Below, in pieces: positions 11,111-22,130 of a stretch of 64,000 bases of DNA (positions are counted from its first letter, which is position 1; the number at the start of each line of letters is the position of its first letter). The DNA comes from Odontocerum albicorne (Eukaryota; Arthropoda; Insecta; Trichoptera; Odontoceridae), in assembly GCA_949825065.1 (NCBI GenBank), contig OX463838.1, forward strand, positions 4,194,251-4,258,250, read 5' to 3'. The notes under the pieces are model-generated. The model searched no databases and was not told the DNA's origin. It was given only the letters and a program-made list of their open reading frames with translations. Made by a program: the position numbers and the translations under genes.

Positions 11111-11455
11111 TTTGTAATTTATTTTTATCAAACACTGTTTTATCCACTTTTTTGTGACGGTATAACCCTACCGGTTTCAAGGCTTTCACCTCATCTTCAG
11201 GGGAGCGCAAACAAGACTAAATGCTGTTCGAACTAGTACCGATATACACGCTTTAACGGTTGGAGGCTGAGGGGTGAGGGAGGCACGGGACAATTTCGGC
11301 CAAGAACGGAGAGATTTTTGGGAAATAACTGTTCAACAGATGTTCGGATCGGTGTACTGACTTAGAATCTGTTTGATAAAACAGTGTTTGATAAAAATAA
11401 ACTACAATGTCTTTAAACCTCCACAACGTTAATGCCTTAACTATAAACAACATAT
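11111..11455 (-). mobile_element. Penelope-like repeat, copy with retained coding remnant
   Basis: Bounded by the family's two arms ('tttatcaaacactgttt...accctaccggtttcaagg' on the left; 'gtttgataaaaataaactac ... ttaatgccttaactata' on the right). Between the arms the minus strand reads SKSVHRSEHLLNSYFPKISP, which aligns with SKPVHRGEHLANTYIPRISP at 58950-59160. The arrangement of inverted ends and a short C-terminal remnant fits Penelope-like elements, but the protein is too short for certainty. Confidence 0.45.
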
Positions 11456-11974
11456 TAAATAAATTTAAATATAGGAGAGTGACATTTGGTCACCTTATTA
11501 AAAATGTCCCCCGTTTCAGAGCGCCACGCCCATGCCAGGTCCCCGTGTTCTGAGTACAGAAGAGCAATGAGAAGCACAAAGCAAACATACTCCATGCACT
11601 AGCACTGTGTTTATTTGGACGTGTGCTGCAGCAACCAACCAAACCACTTCTCAGTCTGATGAAAGGTGGAAGCACATCTGTCAGCATTCTGGCTGTTTTT
11701 GGTTAAATTCGAACCGTTTGAACAGTGATAACTCCCCGCTGGGAGGCGGCCTTAGTATGCAAATGCGTTTGGGTCTAATCTTTTGTACTGTGATAAGTGT
11801 ACATACGATGTTTTTCAGAGAATATTATATATATGGTAACTAAAAACATTGGAATAAATAAAATAAACTTTAAAAAAACTAGGATTTTTTAAGAGCTAGT
11901 GTCAATCATTTTATTCGATTAACTAGAAACATGGAAAATGTTTAAGAACGTTTGAACATCTTTTTTTTTTCATC

Positions 11975-12300
11975 GCATGCTCAATGCTGAGTAGTCCTCT
12001 GGCATGTCTGGATTCGGTGCACTACCTTAACCATCCCTCCCGGTCCTGGGTCAAATTGAATGCATCGCTGAAAGACGACCCTTTTAAATAATTTATTAGA
12101 TCCGTCCATCTTATAGGAAACTTTCGTTTTGCTCGCCTTTCCTCAACTGTCGCCATGATAACCAGCTTCTCCAGACTTTTATTATTTTTTCATTACAACA
12201 CGCTCAAAGTACGTTAGGGTTCTTTTTCTGCGTGTTATCGAAAATCTTTCGGTAATCTCCAAATATTGGGTGATAGAGACGGTAGTGCGCCTTGCAGCCC
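11975..12300 (-). pseudogene. Non-LTR 3' fragment (family C)
   Basis: The minus strand reads KLVIMATVEERRAKRKFPIR, then WTDLINYLKGSSFSDAFNLT, then QDREGWLRYC. 'GRP-RW-D-I ... A-DR--WR' is the C-terminal hallmark of insect non-LTR reverse transcriptases. A related plus-strand copy lies at 35640-35890. Confidence 0.6.
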
Positions 12301-12371
12301 ATGGGATACGGAGGATTCACCTTCAATACCACGTTTGAATATAAAATAATTTATTTTTATTTTTTATTTAT

Positions 12372-12525
12372 TATACACATGACAAGAAATATACATAATT
12401 TGCGAAAAACAAAAGGTGATTTAATTTGGACAAACAATTTTAATGTATCTAGGTGTGTTGCCTTTAATTTTTCGTGTCCCCAGTAAACTAGGCTTTTGCC
12501 TGTATCTCACTGAGGATATATCTCA
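12372..12525 (+). repeat. Interspersed repeat E, copy 1
   Basis: About 150 bp shared with 25130-25280 and 27470-27625. It begins 'gacaagaaatatacataatt' and ends 'agtaaactaggcttttgcct ... ctcactgaggat'. The last 45 bases are the best conserved. Class unknown. Confidence 0.65.
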
Positions 12526-12699
12526 TTATTGTTAACTTGAGCTACACGATAAGAGACGCATGACCGTGCGGTTGTATGCTGGAATTCTGTGAAGAATTAT
12601 TTTTTCTCTTAAGTCAAACCTGTGGTCTGTTATCAGCAGATGGTGAAGCAGAAATGCATACAAACGATTATTTTTATGCAGGGTTCAATTCTCCATGAT

Positions 12700-12776
12700 G
12701 GCTTCTCAGCCTTGAGGAGAGTTTGCTCTCTAAACAGCGCTACATAAATAGTGTTTTCATTATTATTATTTATGAG
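12700..12776 (+). mobile_element. Non-LTR family G 3' end with (ATT)n tail
   Basis: 'ccttgaggagagtttgctct', 'aaacagcgctacataaatag', then ATT repeats. Confidence 0.5.
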
Positions 12777-12885
12777 AAGAACGTTGTGGGCTCGAATTTT
12801 ACCTACTAGAATAATTTGTGGCTAGAAATGAGATTCAATATTTTCTTCATTATTAAAAAAAAGTATGACATTTGATCAAACTCTA

Positions 12886-13136
12886 TTGAAAAGACGTTTA
12901 CCATATTAATTATGGTCCTACAGAAAAGGCGTTTTCCATATTAATTATGGACCTACATAAAAGGCGTTTGCCATATTAATTATGGCCCTACAGAAAAGGC
13001 GTTTACCATATTAATTATGGTCCTACAGATAAGGCGTTTGTCATATTAATTATGGTCCTACAGAAAATGCGTTTGCCATATTAATTATGGTCCTACAGAA
13101 AATGCGTTTGCCATATTAATTATGGTCCTACAGAAA
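12886..13136 (+). repeat. 35-bp minisatellite, seven copies
   Basis: The unit contains 'aggcgtttgccatattaatt' followed by 'atggtcctacagaaa'. Seven copies with scattered changes (gacg/ggcg/tgcg; tcc/acc/ccc). The core CCATATTAATTATGG is a near-palindrome. Confidence 0.9.
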
Positions 13137-14860
13137 CTTCCTAAGTATTGCATTCACTGAACCTTAATTTTACGTCATTAAAAGGCAAATATTTTTATGA
13201 CAATTTTGAATGGCATTAATTAGTCAATTATTAAATTAACTAAAAAATTTAAAAGCGAAGATAAAATTTTATGTTTCATTCAAATCCGGTATCATAATAT
13301 TGTACATGACCATTTCTGGTTAACTTTTTCCCTTTTTGATGTTGTATATGGGATACATTTCCTGGCTAATGATTTAAATGTTCGAGTTATAAAATTTAAT
13401 AAAACAGCGAGAGTTCCAAAAATATAGTTAGTTGTTCTTGGTGTGCCGACTTGTGCGTATAAAAGAAAACGTTATATATTTGTATTAAATTTTAATAAAA
13501 AATAGTTATGTTGTGATAAAATTGACTTCATTAATTGTGGTGAATTTATATTTAGGTTAAAAATTAATTTTACTTGGATGTATTTCAGCATTATTTGGTG
13601 GTACATTAGAAGTACCAGTGGAAATATGGACTTGTGGTACATAAGTTGTACCACCTCACCAGGAGTTCCTTGACCTACTGAGGAAGTGAAAATATGTTAA
13701 TTTAGTATTTGTATGTATTATTTTTCAAACACATTAAAAAAAGTAATGAAAAACTTGCTTTTTATTTTTTGTGCAGCCTGAGTAAAAATAAGTGAAGTTT
13801 ACCTGTGCCTGTAAGGGTTAATAGAAAGAGCCTCAAAAATTCTTTACTATTTTCTATTCAATACAAGATTGAATACTTTTGGTGCAAAAAACCAACCATT
13901 GTATTTGTATCGATCCTTTTTGACACTCGATTAAAATGCCTGACGGTAAAAAAATAGTTTAACAATATTTGACAAGATAATTAAAAAGTGAGTAAGATTA
14001 TTTCTGTACATTAATTAAATGAACAAAAAATCAGGATCGAAAGTATATTTTTTTATAATTTGAATTTTTCTTCCATTTTTTTACTGAATGTTTCGCTTAA
14101 ATTTGAAAGAAAGCAGCCTTTAATATCTTTTGAAATAATTAAGGACACATTAAGCCGGTTAGGACAGGTTGAATATTTTCTTTAAATGTAAGTATGAAAT
14201 ACTGGCTTGATATTTTTACACATCCGGGATTTAGATGTGCTAATTGGACAATTCAAAGAAACAAAATGAGTTTTTTTTGTTTCCTTTTTAGATCAATATT
14301 TTTTTTAACGGTTAAATTATGTATTTGATACAAAATATGAAGAAAAAAAATAACTAAAGTTGACATGTAAGGAGTAAAAAAAATGCGAACCTATAAAACT
14401 CCATTCTGACAACTCAAAACAAAAGTCATAAGAAAATCCATACAATGCTCATATTGATTGCCCATTCTGTGCAATTTTGTTATGAAAGAATTGTTCCAAT
14501 ATTAACATACACCTATTTAAGTCATAGCTTTATTTCGCTTTACAAACACATTTTCAAACATTTTATAAAGCGAAATTGGTCACTTAACTTTAAATTATAT
14601 TTTCCAGTATTTTTTTAATGAAGTCTTGGAAAGTGAATGTGTACTTATGGTGTGGAAGTGTCTACCTTGATTTATGGAAGTGTGATAGAAACATGATAAA
14701 TTCTATAGAAATGCGTTCGTTACATAGAACATCTGGAATTGCAATATTTGATACAAGCAATATTTGATATTGCATGAATTGCAATATTTGATATTGCATG
14801 AGTAAGAAGTTGTTGGATAAAGTTTAACTGTCATAAGCAGTATTAATAAAGGAATCCTGA
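13137..14860. other. AT-rich spacer with one hairpin
   Basis: No gene recognised. At 13597-13657 an imperfect inverted repeat (ggtggtacattagaagtacc against its partner ggtacataagttgtaccacc) could fold with a loop of about 20 bases. A short motif 'gcaatatttgatattgcatg' is repeated near 14740-14800. Confidence 0.4.
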
Positions 14861-14871
14861 GATGATTGATC

Positions 14872-15105
14872 TCCGTTCAGCCTTATATCGATCTCCACTC
14901 AGCCTTATATCGATCTCCACTCAGCCTTATATCAATCTCCACTCAACCTTATATCGATCTCCACTCAGCCTTATATCGATCTCCACTCAACCTTATATCG
15001 ATCTCCACTCAGCCTTATGTCGATCTCCACTCAACCTTATATCGATCTCCACTCAGCCTTATATCAATCTCCACTCAGCCTTATATGGATCTCCACTCAG
15101 CCTTA
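14872..15105 (+). repeat. 22-bp minisatellite, about ten copies
   Basis: Unit 'atatcgatctccactcagcc' plus two bases. Because 22 is not a multiple of three, the array stays open in more than one frame with a 22-residue period (SLISISTQPYIDLHS...), which explains the short open frames seen there. Variants are g/a in 'cagcc/caacc' and 'atcg/atca/atgg'. Confidence 0.9.
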
Positions 15106-15370
15106 TATTCGATTGGCTACTCCGAAGTTTTAGTTGACAATACTGGTAAGGCTGTTTGAACTCCGTGCTTTAAGCTACTAATTAAGTTATTTTCTATTAT
15201 TTACACATGAGGAGTCCGTTTTGACAGTTTCTTCTTCACCACTACGTGAAGTCACACCCATAAAAAAATAGATTTTTTTATGTAGACCGCACTAAATGGG
15301 AGACTTGTTTCGTCCATAACAGCGTGAGTTGTGGTGAAATCCAACAGAATTCTAATACGAAATGTAAATG

Positions 15371-16251
15371 CAGGATGACCCAAAAGTCACTTTTCCATTT
15401 TAAAAGGAAATAACTTTTTTGTTTTATAATAATTTACATTTATTCTTTTATAAACAATAAAACGCACTTTTTGAAAATGAATTTTATTTAGTTTTAAAAA
15501 TTACATCCTTTAAATAACTGTCATTTTGCTCTTCACACTGACGCGCTCTTTCTAAGGCGTGAACCACCACCTGTCGTAATGTTTCTTGGCTTATTTCTTC
15601 AATTTCTTCACGGATATTGGCCTTAAATTGCTGAATGGTTCGAAGATTGTTAAGGTATACTCTATTTTTCAAATACCCTCATAGAAAGAAGTCTGGAGCA
15701 GTTAAGTTAGGTGAGCGTGATGGACACTTGATTTCAGAGTTTCGCGAAATTATCATTCTTCCAAAAGTTTGTCTTAAGAGTTCAATTGTCAGGTGAGCTG
15801 TATGAACAGTAGCACCATCTTGCTGCCACCATACCTCTGGTGCGTCCTTGACTGCATGACGCACGAAATTCTCCAGCATTTCTCGATACCTTTCGCCATT
15901 GACGGTTAGTGGGTTTTCTGCCTCATCTTCAAAGAAATAAGGTCCAAGAACTCTTTTCGCGTTTACACCACACCAAACCGTTACTTTTACAGGGTGCAGA
16001 TTACGTTGGAGGACTATTCTTGGATCTTCTGTCCCTCAAAATTGCATATTTTGTTTATTAACAAATCCGTTTAGGTAGAAGTGGGCCTCGTCGCCCTAAA
16101 TGGCAGTTATTTAAAGGATGTAATTTTTAAAAGTAAATAACATTTATTTTCAAAAAGTGTGTTTTCTGTTTATAAAAAAATCAATGTAATTTATTAAGAA
16201 ATAAAAATGTAATTTCTTTTTAAAATAGAACAGTGACTTTTGGGCTACCTG
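15371..16251 (-). mobile_element. Mariner-superfamily element with an inverted duplicate of its own 3' end
   Basis: The ends match over about 150 bp in inverted orientation: CAGGATGACCCAAAAGTCAC on the left, and on the other strand of the right end CAGGTAGCCCAAAAGTCACT. The match continues through 'aaaaattacatcctttaaat', which is the coding end of the transposase. A normal terminal repeat would not include coding sequence, so the right end is a second, inverted copy of the 3' end. The gene's 5' part is gone. Confidence 0.7.
15484..16110 (-). pseudogene. Mariner-superfamily transposase remnant, probably DD41D-like
   Basis: On the minus strand, in pieces: a DEAHFYLNGFVNKQ segment, VLGPYFFEDE, then WWQQDGATVHTAHLTIELLR, then SRSPNLTAPDFFL, and the C-terminal REEIEEISQETLRQ ending at 15484. 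The second catalytic Asp (QQD) and the Asp of APDFF are 41 residues apart by direct count, unlike the 34 of classical mariner. A stop follows FFL (W to stop), and another stop interrupts the upstream part. No full transposase can be made. Confidence 0.7.
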
Positions 16252-16350
16252 TATATGGATTAGACAATCCGAGAGATGTGTGAATGAATAGAAATACGTG
16301 AAAATCTGTCATCTCTGCCTACCTCAAAAAGGTTGTATCGTGAGGGTGTA

Positions 16351-17275
16351 CGAGGCGTATCCAGAAAGTAAGTGTACTGAGGCTCTCACGACCGGATGGA
16401 TTTTATTTTCGACATGTTGGCTACACTTCCGTGTAGCCTGACCCTTCCTCTCCGCAACGAGACCGGTTCGAGGTCAGTACGTTGAGAAGTGTCGACGCGA
16501 CAACACGTTTCGTGAAAAATGTCAACCCCTTCTCCCGCCAAGTGCGAAATAGTGGAGACCGGGGAAGAGTTTTTGAGGCGCTGCAAACTCCATGGAGATG
16601 AATTTCTCCGCTCCATCGTTACTGGATATGAAACTTGGGTTGCACACTACACGCCTGAAACCAAAAAACAGTCTCAACAGGGGCGTCACACCTCTTCACC
16701 CTTCGCCAAAAAGTTCAAAACCACAATTTCAGCCAAGAAAATCATGGCATCCGTGTTTTGGGACTGTCAAGGCATAATTTTAATTGAATATATGCCTCAA
16801 GGGGAGACCATCAACTCTGCAAGATACTATGAGATCCTAAAAAAATTACGGAGGGTGATTCAGAACAAGAGGAGAGGCATGCTGACAAAGGGAGTCTGCC
16901 TGTTGCACGACAATGCCAGACGGAACTGCTCGCCTCGTTTAAATGGGATGTCCTGAACCATTCCGCGCATTCCCCTGACCTAGCACCTTCAGATTTCTTT
17001 ACCTCCCTGAAGCTGCACATGGGTGGAAAAAGGTTTTCAACCGACGAGGAGGTAAAGGAAGAGGTGGAGAAGTGGACGGAAGGGTTGGCGGGAAACTACT
17101 TCGAGGAAGGCATCAAAAATTGATACCCCGCTTCACCACCTGCATTGAGAGGAATGGAGACTATGTCGAAAAATAGCTTACATATGTACTACGGTAACCA
17201 CGTAATTTTTTTGTTTAAATAAAAAAAATTGTAACCTACAAAAATTCAGTACACTTAGTTTCTGGATATGCCTCG
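16351..17275 (+). mobile_element. Mariner-like element, internally deleted (925 bp), CGAG ends
   Basis: Inverted ends CGAGGCGTATCCAGAAAGTA (left) and its near reverse complement (right), with TA on both sides (16349-16350, 17276-17277). Full-length mariners are about 1.3 kb, so roughly 0.4 kb is missing. The missing part is the N-terminal DNA-binding region. Confidence 0.85.
16519..17176 (+). pseudogene. Mariner transposase, N-terminally deleted and frameshifted
   Basis: The first frame holds SIVTGYETWVAHYTPE at residues 32-47, where the first catalytic Asp is Tyr37. LLHDNAR with the second Asp is at residue 131, a spacing of 94 that fits mariner. The frame breaks just after it. The third Asp motif (HSPDLAPSDFF) is found in the next frame near 16970, followed by the usual C-terminal KRFSTDEEVKEEVEKW. 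It lacks the HTH DNA-binding part, one catalytic residue and an intact frame. Confidence 0.85.
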
Positions 17276-17277
17276 TA

Positions 17278-17689
17278 TATGTAGGTAGTTCTATAATATG
17301 AAGACCAATTCAATTAACAATATATTATTATGTGACAACACTGTCATATGGGACGCAATGTTTATATGGGACGCAATCAATCTTCTTTGTTTTGGAATCG
17401 ACATATTTCTCCACTTACTGATTGGACAAGCCAGAGGAATAAACTTCTAAAGGTTTACAGGTATAATTGTGTGGGAGTCTAGAGTGCTCAGTAGCTAGAC
17501 CACTTGGTCAGACTAGATGAAGGTTCTAGATATCGTGGTGATGGATTAAGGGACACTGGGAATTGAAGGTACAAAATAAATTAGACTGAACGCATTAGTT
17601 TGTTGATAGGGGAATACATATCATAATTAAATCGAACTTCAAGAGATGACAACCCAAAAAAAAATAGAGAAAGAGTTACAAAAAAGAGA
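17278..17689. other. Spacer, no gene seen
   Basis: No coding frame or known repeat recognised. Confidence 0.4.
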
Positions 17690-18537
17690 AATAAATACTG
17701 AATAATTGTTAGTTTAAAATACTGAATAAATGTTAGTTTAAAATACTGAATAAATGTTAGTTTAAAATACTGAATAAATGTTAGTTTAAAATACTGAATA
17801 AATGTTAGTTTAAAATACTGAATAAATGTTAGTTTAAAATACTGAATAAATGTTAGTTTAAAATACTGTATAAATATTAGTTTAAAATACTGAATAAATA
17901 TTAGTTTAAAATACTGAATAGATGTTAGTTTAAACTACTGAATAAATGTTAGTTAAAAATACTGAATAAATGTTAGTTTAAAATATTGAATAAATGTTAG
18001 TTTAAAATACTGAATAAATGTTTGTTTAAAATACTGAATAAATGTTAGTTTAAAATACTGAATAAATGTTAGTTTAAAATACTGTATAAATATTAGTTTA
18101 AAATACTGAATAAATATTAGTTTAAAATACTGAATAGATGTTAGTTTAAACTACTGAATAAATGTTAGTTTAAAATACTGAATAAATGTTAGTTTAAAAT
18201 ATTGAATAAATGTTAGTTTAAAATACTGAATAAATGTTAGTTTAAAATACTGAATAAATGTTAGTTTAAAATACTGAATAAATGTTTGTTTAAAATACTG
18301 AATAAATGTTTGTTTAAAATACTGAATAAATGTTAGTTTAAAATACTGAATAAATGTTAGTTTAAAATACTGAATAAATGTTAGTTTAAAATACTGAATA
18401 AATGTTAGTTTAAAATGCTGAATAAATGTTTGTTTAAAATACTGAATAAATGTTAGTTTAAAATATTGAATAAATGTTAGTTTAAAATACTGAATAAATG
18501 TTAGTTTAAAATACTGAATAAATGTTAGTTTAAAATA
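17690..18537 (+). repeat. 24-bp minisatellite, about 35 copies, with higher-order structure
   Basis: Unit 'aaaatactgaataaatgtta' plus 'gttt'. A run of variant units (ctgtataaatattag, then aatattag, then gaatagatg and ttaaactactg) occurs at about 17866-17960 and again at about 18082-18170, exactly 216 bp (nine units) later. The array therefore grew partly by duplicating a nine-unit block. Confidence 0.9.
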
Positions 18538-18546
18538 CGTGCAGTA

Positions 18547-18768
18547 CCCGGCGGTAAGTAATACACATCGGGCTTAAGAAAGAGACTGTCGGCTATAATC
18601 GGCTAGCTTCGACTTTGTAGAGCGTCGCCTCTGTCATTCATACACTTGTTCCGTCGCGATTTGTCAGTCGTTGTCGAGCGACAGAGACGACGCTCTACAA
18701 AGCCGAAATTAGCCGATTATAGCCGACAGTCTCTTTCTTAAGCCCGATGTGTATTACTTACCGCCGGG
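18547..18768. mobile_element. Foldback MITE with about 90-bp inverted ends, copy 1
   Basis: Ends CCCGGCGGTAAGTAATACAC and its reverse complement, flanked by TA (18545-18546, 18769-18770). The arms continue through 'gggcttaagaaagagactgt' and 'cgtcgcctctgtc'. The TA duplication suggests mobilisation by a Tc1/mariner-type transposase. A second copy lies at 49810-50019. It sits right at the end of the 24-bp array. Confidence 0.8.
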
Positions 18769-18819
18769 TACTTGTATATCCTTTTATGGGCGAGTATATT
18801 ATTCAAAATTGACCAAACC

Positions 18820-19170
18820 CACATTTTATAATCTATTTTCAGATAATCCGATAAACAGACGATAGAGCGCCCAATTTTCATGTCTCAACATACATCCTTC
18901 ATATCTTCCACGTCCATACACCTTGTCATAAAACTCCTACGGTGTCCCCGACTTTCTACGTTTCCGTCTTTCAAAATATATTTTACTTGATGCGACCATT
19001 CTTCTCTGTACCTTCCTTCCTTCGCCTTCCATTCACATTTGCACTATCTATATGTTTTGTTAGTATTTTTTAATTCATTCGTTCTACATGCCCAAACCGT
19101 GTCTCAGAGTGCCGTTCTTCATCTTACTCAACACATCAGCTTAAAGATCACATTCAACCCTAATCACTTC
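18820..19170 (-). pseudogene. Non-LTR family B 3' fragment
   Basis: The minus strand gives a broken version of the 'GHVERMN ... YKANV ... RKV-LDQV--ILKDGNV' module. Plus-strand landmarks are 'ttccttccttcgccttccat' and 'caaaatatattttacttgat'. Confidence 0.45.
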
Positions 19171-20280
19171 TTTCCCCCCTTAAAAACACATAAATAAACA
19201 ATTTAGCTGTAACAAAATTTCAAAGTTTCAAAATATTTATTGTATATCTTTTTATAAGGTGCCCCACGGTATGAAAACATTTATTTATAATCAATTTTTT
19301 GCGTGAAATTTTGTTATTTAAAACATTGCAAAAACATATTGAAAAAATAGGTTAAAAAGTAGAACAAAAAAAACTACAACCTTTTCAAGTACAATTTTTC
19401 AGTTATTTTTTATCTTTAAAAAATATATAGGACTTTCCTTATATGACAACGTCGCATTTATTCTAGATTTCTTATAGTCCAAAAGCCATTAACATAAAAT
19501 TAATTATAAGTCCGGCAACACCGGACCAACTAGCTCCCCGCGGTGGCTGTGCTTTCGTATGGAAAGAAGCAATTCGAATTCAATTTAACATCTAACCACC
19601 GTTGCGTTCACCTCAAAGGTCTTCAACGACTCAACGAAGCGAGATAAAACAAAATCTTTGAGTAGAAAGGGACAAAGTATAAATCTTTAACATAATTCAG
19701 AATCAAAGGTCAAGATATATATTTTTTTATTTAAACATCCAACTCCTTAAACCAATTTCGTCAGCGACCAGATCAGGCTTTACACCTGCCCGTTAAATAG
19801 TGTGACGGAAAAGGACGGGAATACGGAAAGTGAACACGTATGAAAGGGAGGGATTATAAATGGAAAGAGATTTCCTTATACGACAATGACAACGTATACG
19901 GGATAAAATGAGAGCGAAAAAGAGAGATTTATGCGAGACAGTAAACTAGAGCGAGATGACGTATCGAGATCTGAGACGAGAATTGTAGATATCGGCCATT
20001 TTGGTGCGCGGCGGATACTGAAAATACGAATGTATTGGAAATTCTGATCGAACTTTGTTACAAAACGATAATAAACAAATATATTTTTTTAAATTTAATT
20101 TATTTATTACTTTATGTATTCAGATATTATTAAATTAAATTTTCATCCTAAAATAGCATTAATACAGACCGTGCAATTACACCAACTGTCAAAAACGAGG
20201 CGTATTTAGATATTAGCGCAATTTTGTATATCGCTTTGATATCAATCAAGCTCATATGGACGATACATATCAAATCGCTA
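19171..20280. other. Spacer with a less AT-rich, apparently unique stretch
   Basis: 19500-19680 and 19790-20010 are richer in G and C than their surroundings and match no repeat elsewhere in the window. A small dyad 'gtccggcaacaccggac' lies near 19511. They could be conserved non-coding sequence, but nothing decides this. Confidence 0.35.
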
Positions 20281-20815
20281 CTATTTATGATCACTAATAT
20301 TACCAACAATGGAGGATGCGAGGCTGAGGTGCAAATAATAAATGGAATGGCAAAGATGCGATGTCAAAGCTGTAAAATATATAAAAAAGCAGAAAACCAT
20401 CACGACGAAAATGTACCTTGTCAAGTTTCTTGTCTTCGCTATATTTATGTTATGTATGGCGCAGAGACTTGGACTCTGGCAGCGAGCAAGATAAATAGAA
20501 TATATGCGTTTGACAGCGAGACGAATTAACGCTTCCATTCAGGAAAAAAACTGAAAATCTCCGATAGATTGTCAACAGTATGACTTCGACGATTCTTTGG
20601 ACACATTGCTCCTGGTCAATGAGAGAGTTCGGAGAAGCTTGAGGTTGCATGATGCATGGAAGGACGACGCACAAGAGGAAGAGTCCCAATACATTGAACT
20701 GACCAAGTGAGAGACATTACACGACTGCCCTTAACAACTGTTCTTCGAACTGCGGAATGCAGAGATGGAGTCGTCAGAGGCCATCATGAGCTACATGACA
20801 AGACGGGATATTTAT
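20281..20815 (+). pseudogene. Non-LTR retrotransposon 3' end (family F), degraded reverse transcriptase C-terminus
   Basis: An open frame to 20529 contains ITNNGGCEAEVQIINGMAKM and later YGAETWTLAASKINRIYAFD, followed in other frames by LRRFFGHIAP and GRRTRGRVPIH, then QVRDITRLPLTTVLRTAECR. This order (IT-DG--EAEI-RRI-MAK ... YGAETWTL ... FFGHI-R ... RGR-P-RWTDQV-DIT) is the well-known end of an insect non-LTR ORF2. Several stops and shifts show it is dead. Confidence 0.7.
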
Positions 20816-20852
20816 GATACGCACTCAATGGAATTTTCTGTTCGTTAATTGG

Positions 20853-21390
20853 CCTGTAATATTACCAATTCGGACGTAAATATATTTAAACGACTTAGCC
20901 CATTATTTTTTTAAATTGTTTTAAGATATTTAAGGTACTTTGTTAGGACTTGTTTAGAACATTTTTTAAGACGGAAATTAGTAATAATCAATAATTAGTA
21001 ATAATCAAATATTAATAAATAACAATAATCAAATATTACCAAATCGGAGGTACATATATTTAAATGACTTAGCCCATTATTTTTTTAACCGTTTTAAGAT
21101 ATTTGAGCAACTTTATGACTTGTATAGAAAAAAAATTAAGTCGGAAATTAGTAATAATCAAATATTACCCAATTAGTAATAATCAATAATTAGTAATAAT
21201 CAAATAGTAAAAATCAAATATTTATAAATTACAATAATCAAATATTACCGATTCGGAGGTAAATACGAGTATATTTAAATGACTTAGCCTATTATTTTTT
21301 TTAACTGTTTTGAGATATTTAAGCCACTTTGCAGGGACTTGTATAGAACATTTTTTAAGATGGAAATTAGCTATGATATGCCCATTACAA
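20853..21390 (+). repeat. Tandem duplication, about 175-210 bp unit, 2.5 copies
   Basis: The block 'attaccaattcggacgtaaa ... gacttagcccattatttttt ... gttttaagatatttaag' starts near 20861, 21035 and 21245. The third copy carries a 6-bp insertion (TACGAG) absent from the first two. Confidence 0.75.
21264..21271 (+). other. TACGAGTA motif, putative transposon excision footprint (supported by paired copies)
   Basis: Copy 3 of the local duplication reads 'ggtaaaTACGAGtatatttaaatg'; copy 1 reads 'cgtaaatatatttaaacg'. The difference is exactly six bases, inserted at a TA. Confidence 0.7.
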
Positions 21391-21544
21391 TGTCCTGGTT
21401 TTTTTATAAACGAGATTTTTACTCGATATTTCTAATGAACAAAAAAAATATGTTATCGGGTAGGCAGAAAAAAGAGAGGGCTAGACTTTACTATCGCGAC
21501 TCACTTCTTTCGCTTATTATACAATATATATATTCACTAATGTG

Positions 21545-21735
21545 ACGATTTCTCTAACTTTTTACATTTCCTTCATTCAAAATATCAAACACTTGATCCA
21601 ATCATACTTTCCTTGGTCTTCCTCTACCACGCCTTCCACTCACATTTACATTGTTTATTTATTTTCTTAGTTTTTCTTCATTCAATCGTTCCACATGCCC
21701 AATCTATCTCAGAATGCTTCATAAATTAATATACG
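21545..21735 (-). repeat. Non-LTR family B fragment
   Basis: Landmarks on the plus strand are 'tccttcattcaaaatatcaa', 'tttccttggtcttcctctac' and 'ccttccactcacatttacat'. On the minus strand they read as the RGRPRK-L module. No intact frame. Confidence 0.5.
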
Positions 21736-22130
21736 ATTAAAAAATTAATCAAATTTGATAAACAAAAAGAAAATATCGAAAATATCTCAAATTATTTTTT
21801 ATTTCTTTAATCTGAGATCTCCATAACTCAACCTTTTGTGCCATTCGTGGTATTGTTCGACGTGGTCGGGCGCTACATGCTTAAGGTACTAACTGACAGT
21901 ATCTTATCAAGAGAGGAGGCAGTAAAACGCTATATCGCGCGGTGTAGCAACAAATAAACAAGCAGATCTATTACGAAATTACCTCAGCGTGAAGTATTTT
22001 GTTCTGAGATAATTCCTTTGTAATGAGTTTTATCGGGGAATATAAAACGAATTACTAAAACACTAGACGAGACTTCATTGTTACCTAGATGTAAATTGTA
22101 TCGTGTAAAACGATACATCATTCAATACAT

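Noticed and set aside
14862..15159. Overlapping open frames of 91 and 97 codons
   Set aside because: They are two readings of the same 22-bp minisatellite.
16351..17275. An active mariner
   Set aside because: It lacks the N-terminal domain, has Tyr for the first catalytic Asp and is frameshifted before the third.
12886..18537. CRISPR-like arrays
   Set aside because: The tandem repeats have no unique spacers; they are minisatellites in a eukaryotic genome.
20281..20538. Minus-strand short frames opposite the family F LINE
   Set aside because: They are antisense shadows of the reverse transcriptase remnant, without recognisable protein character.
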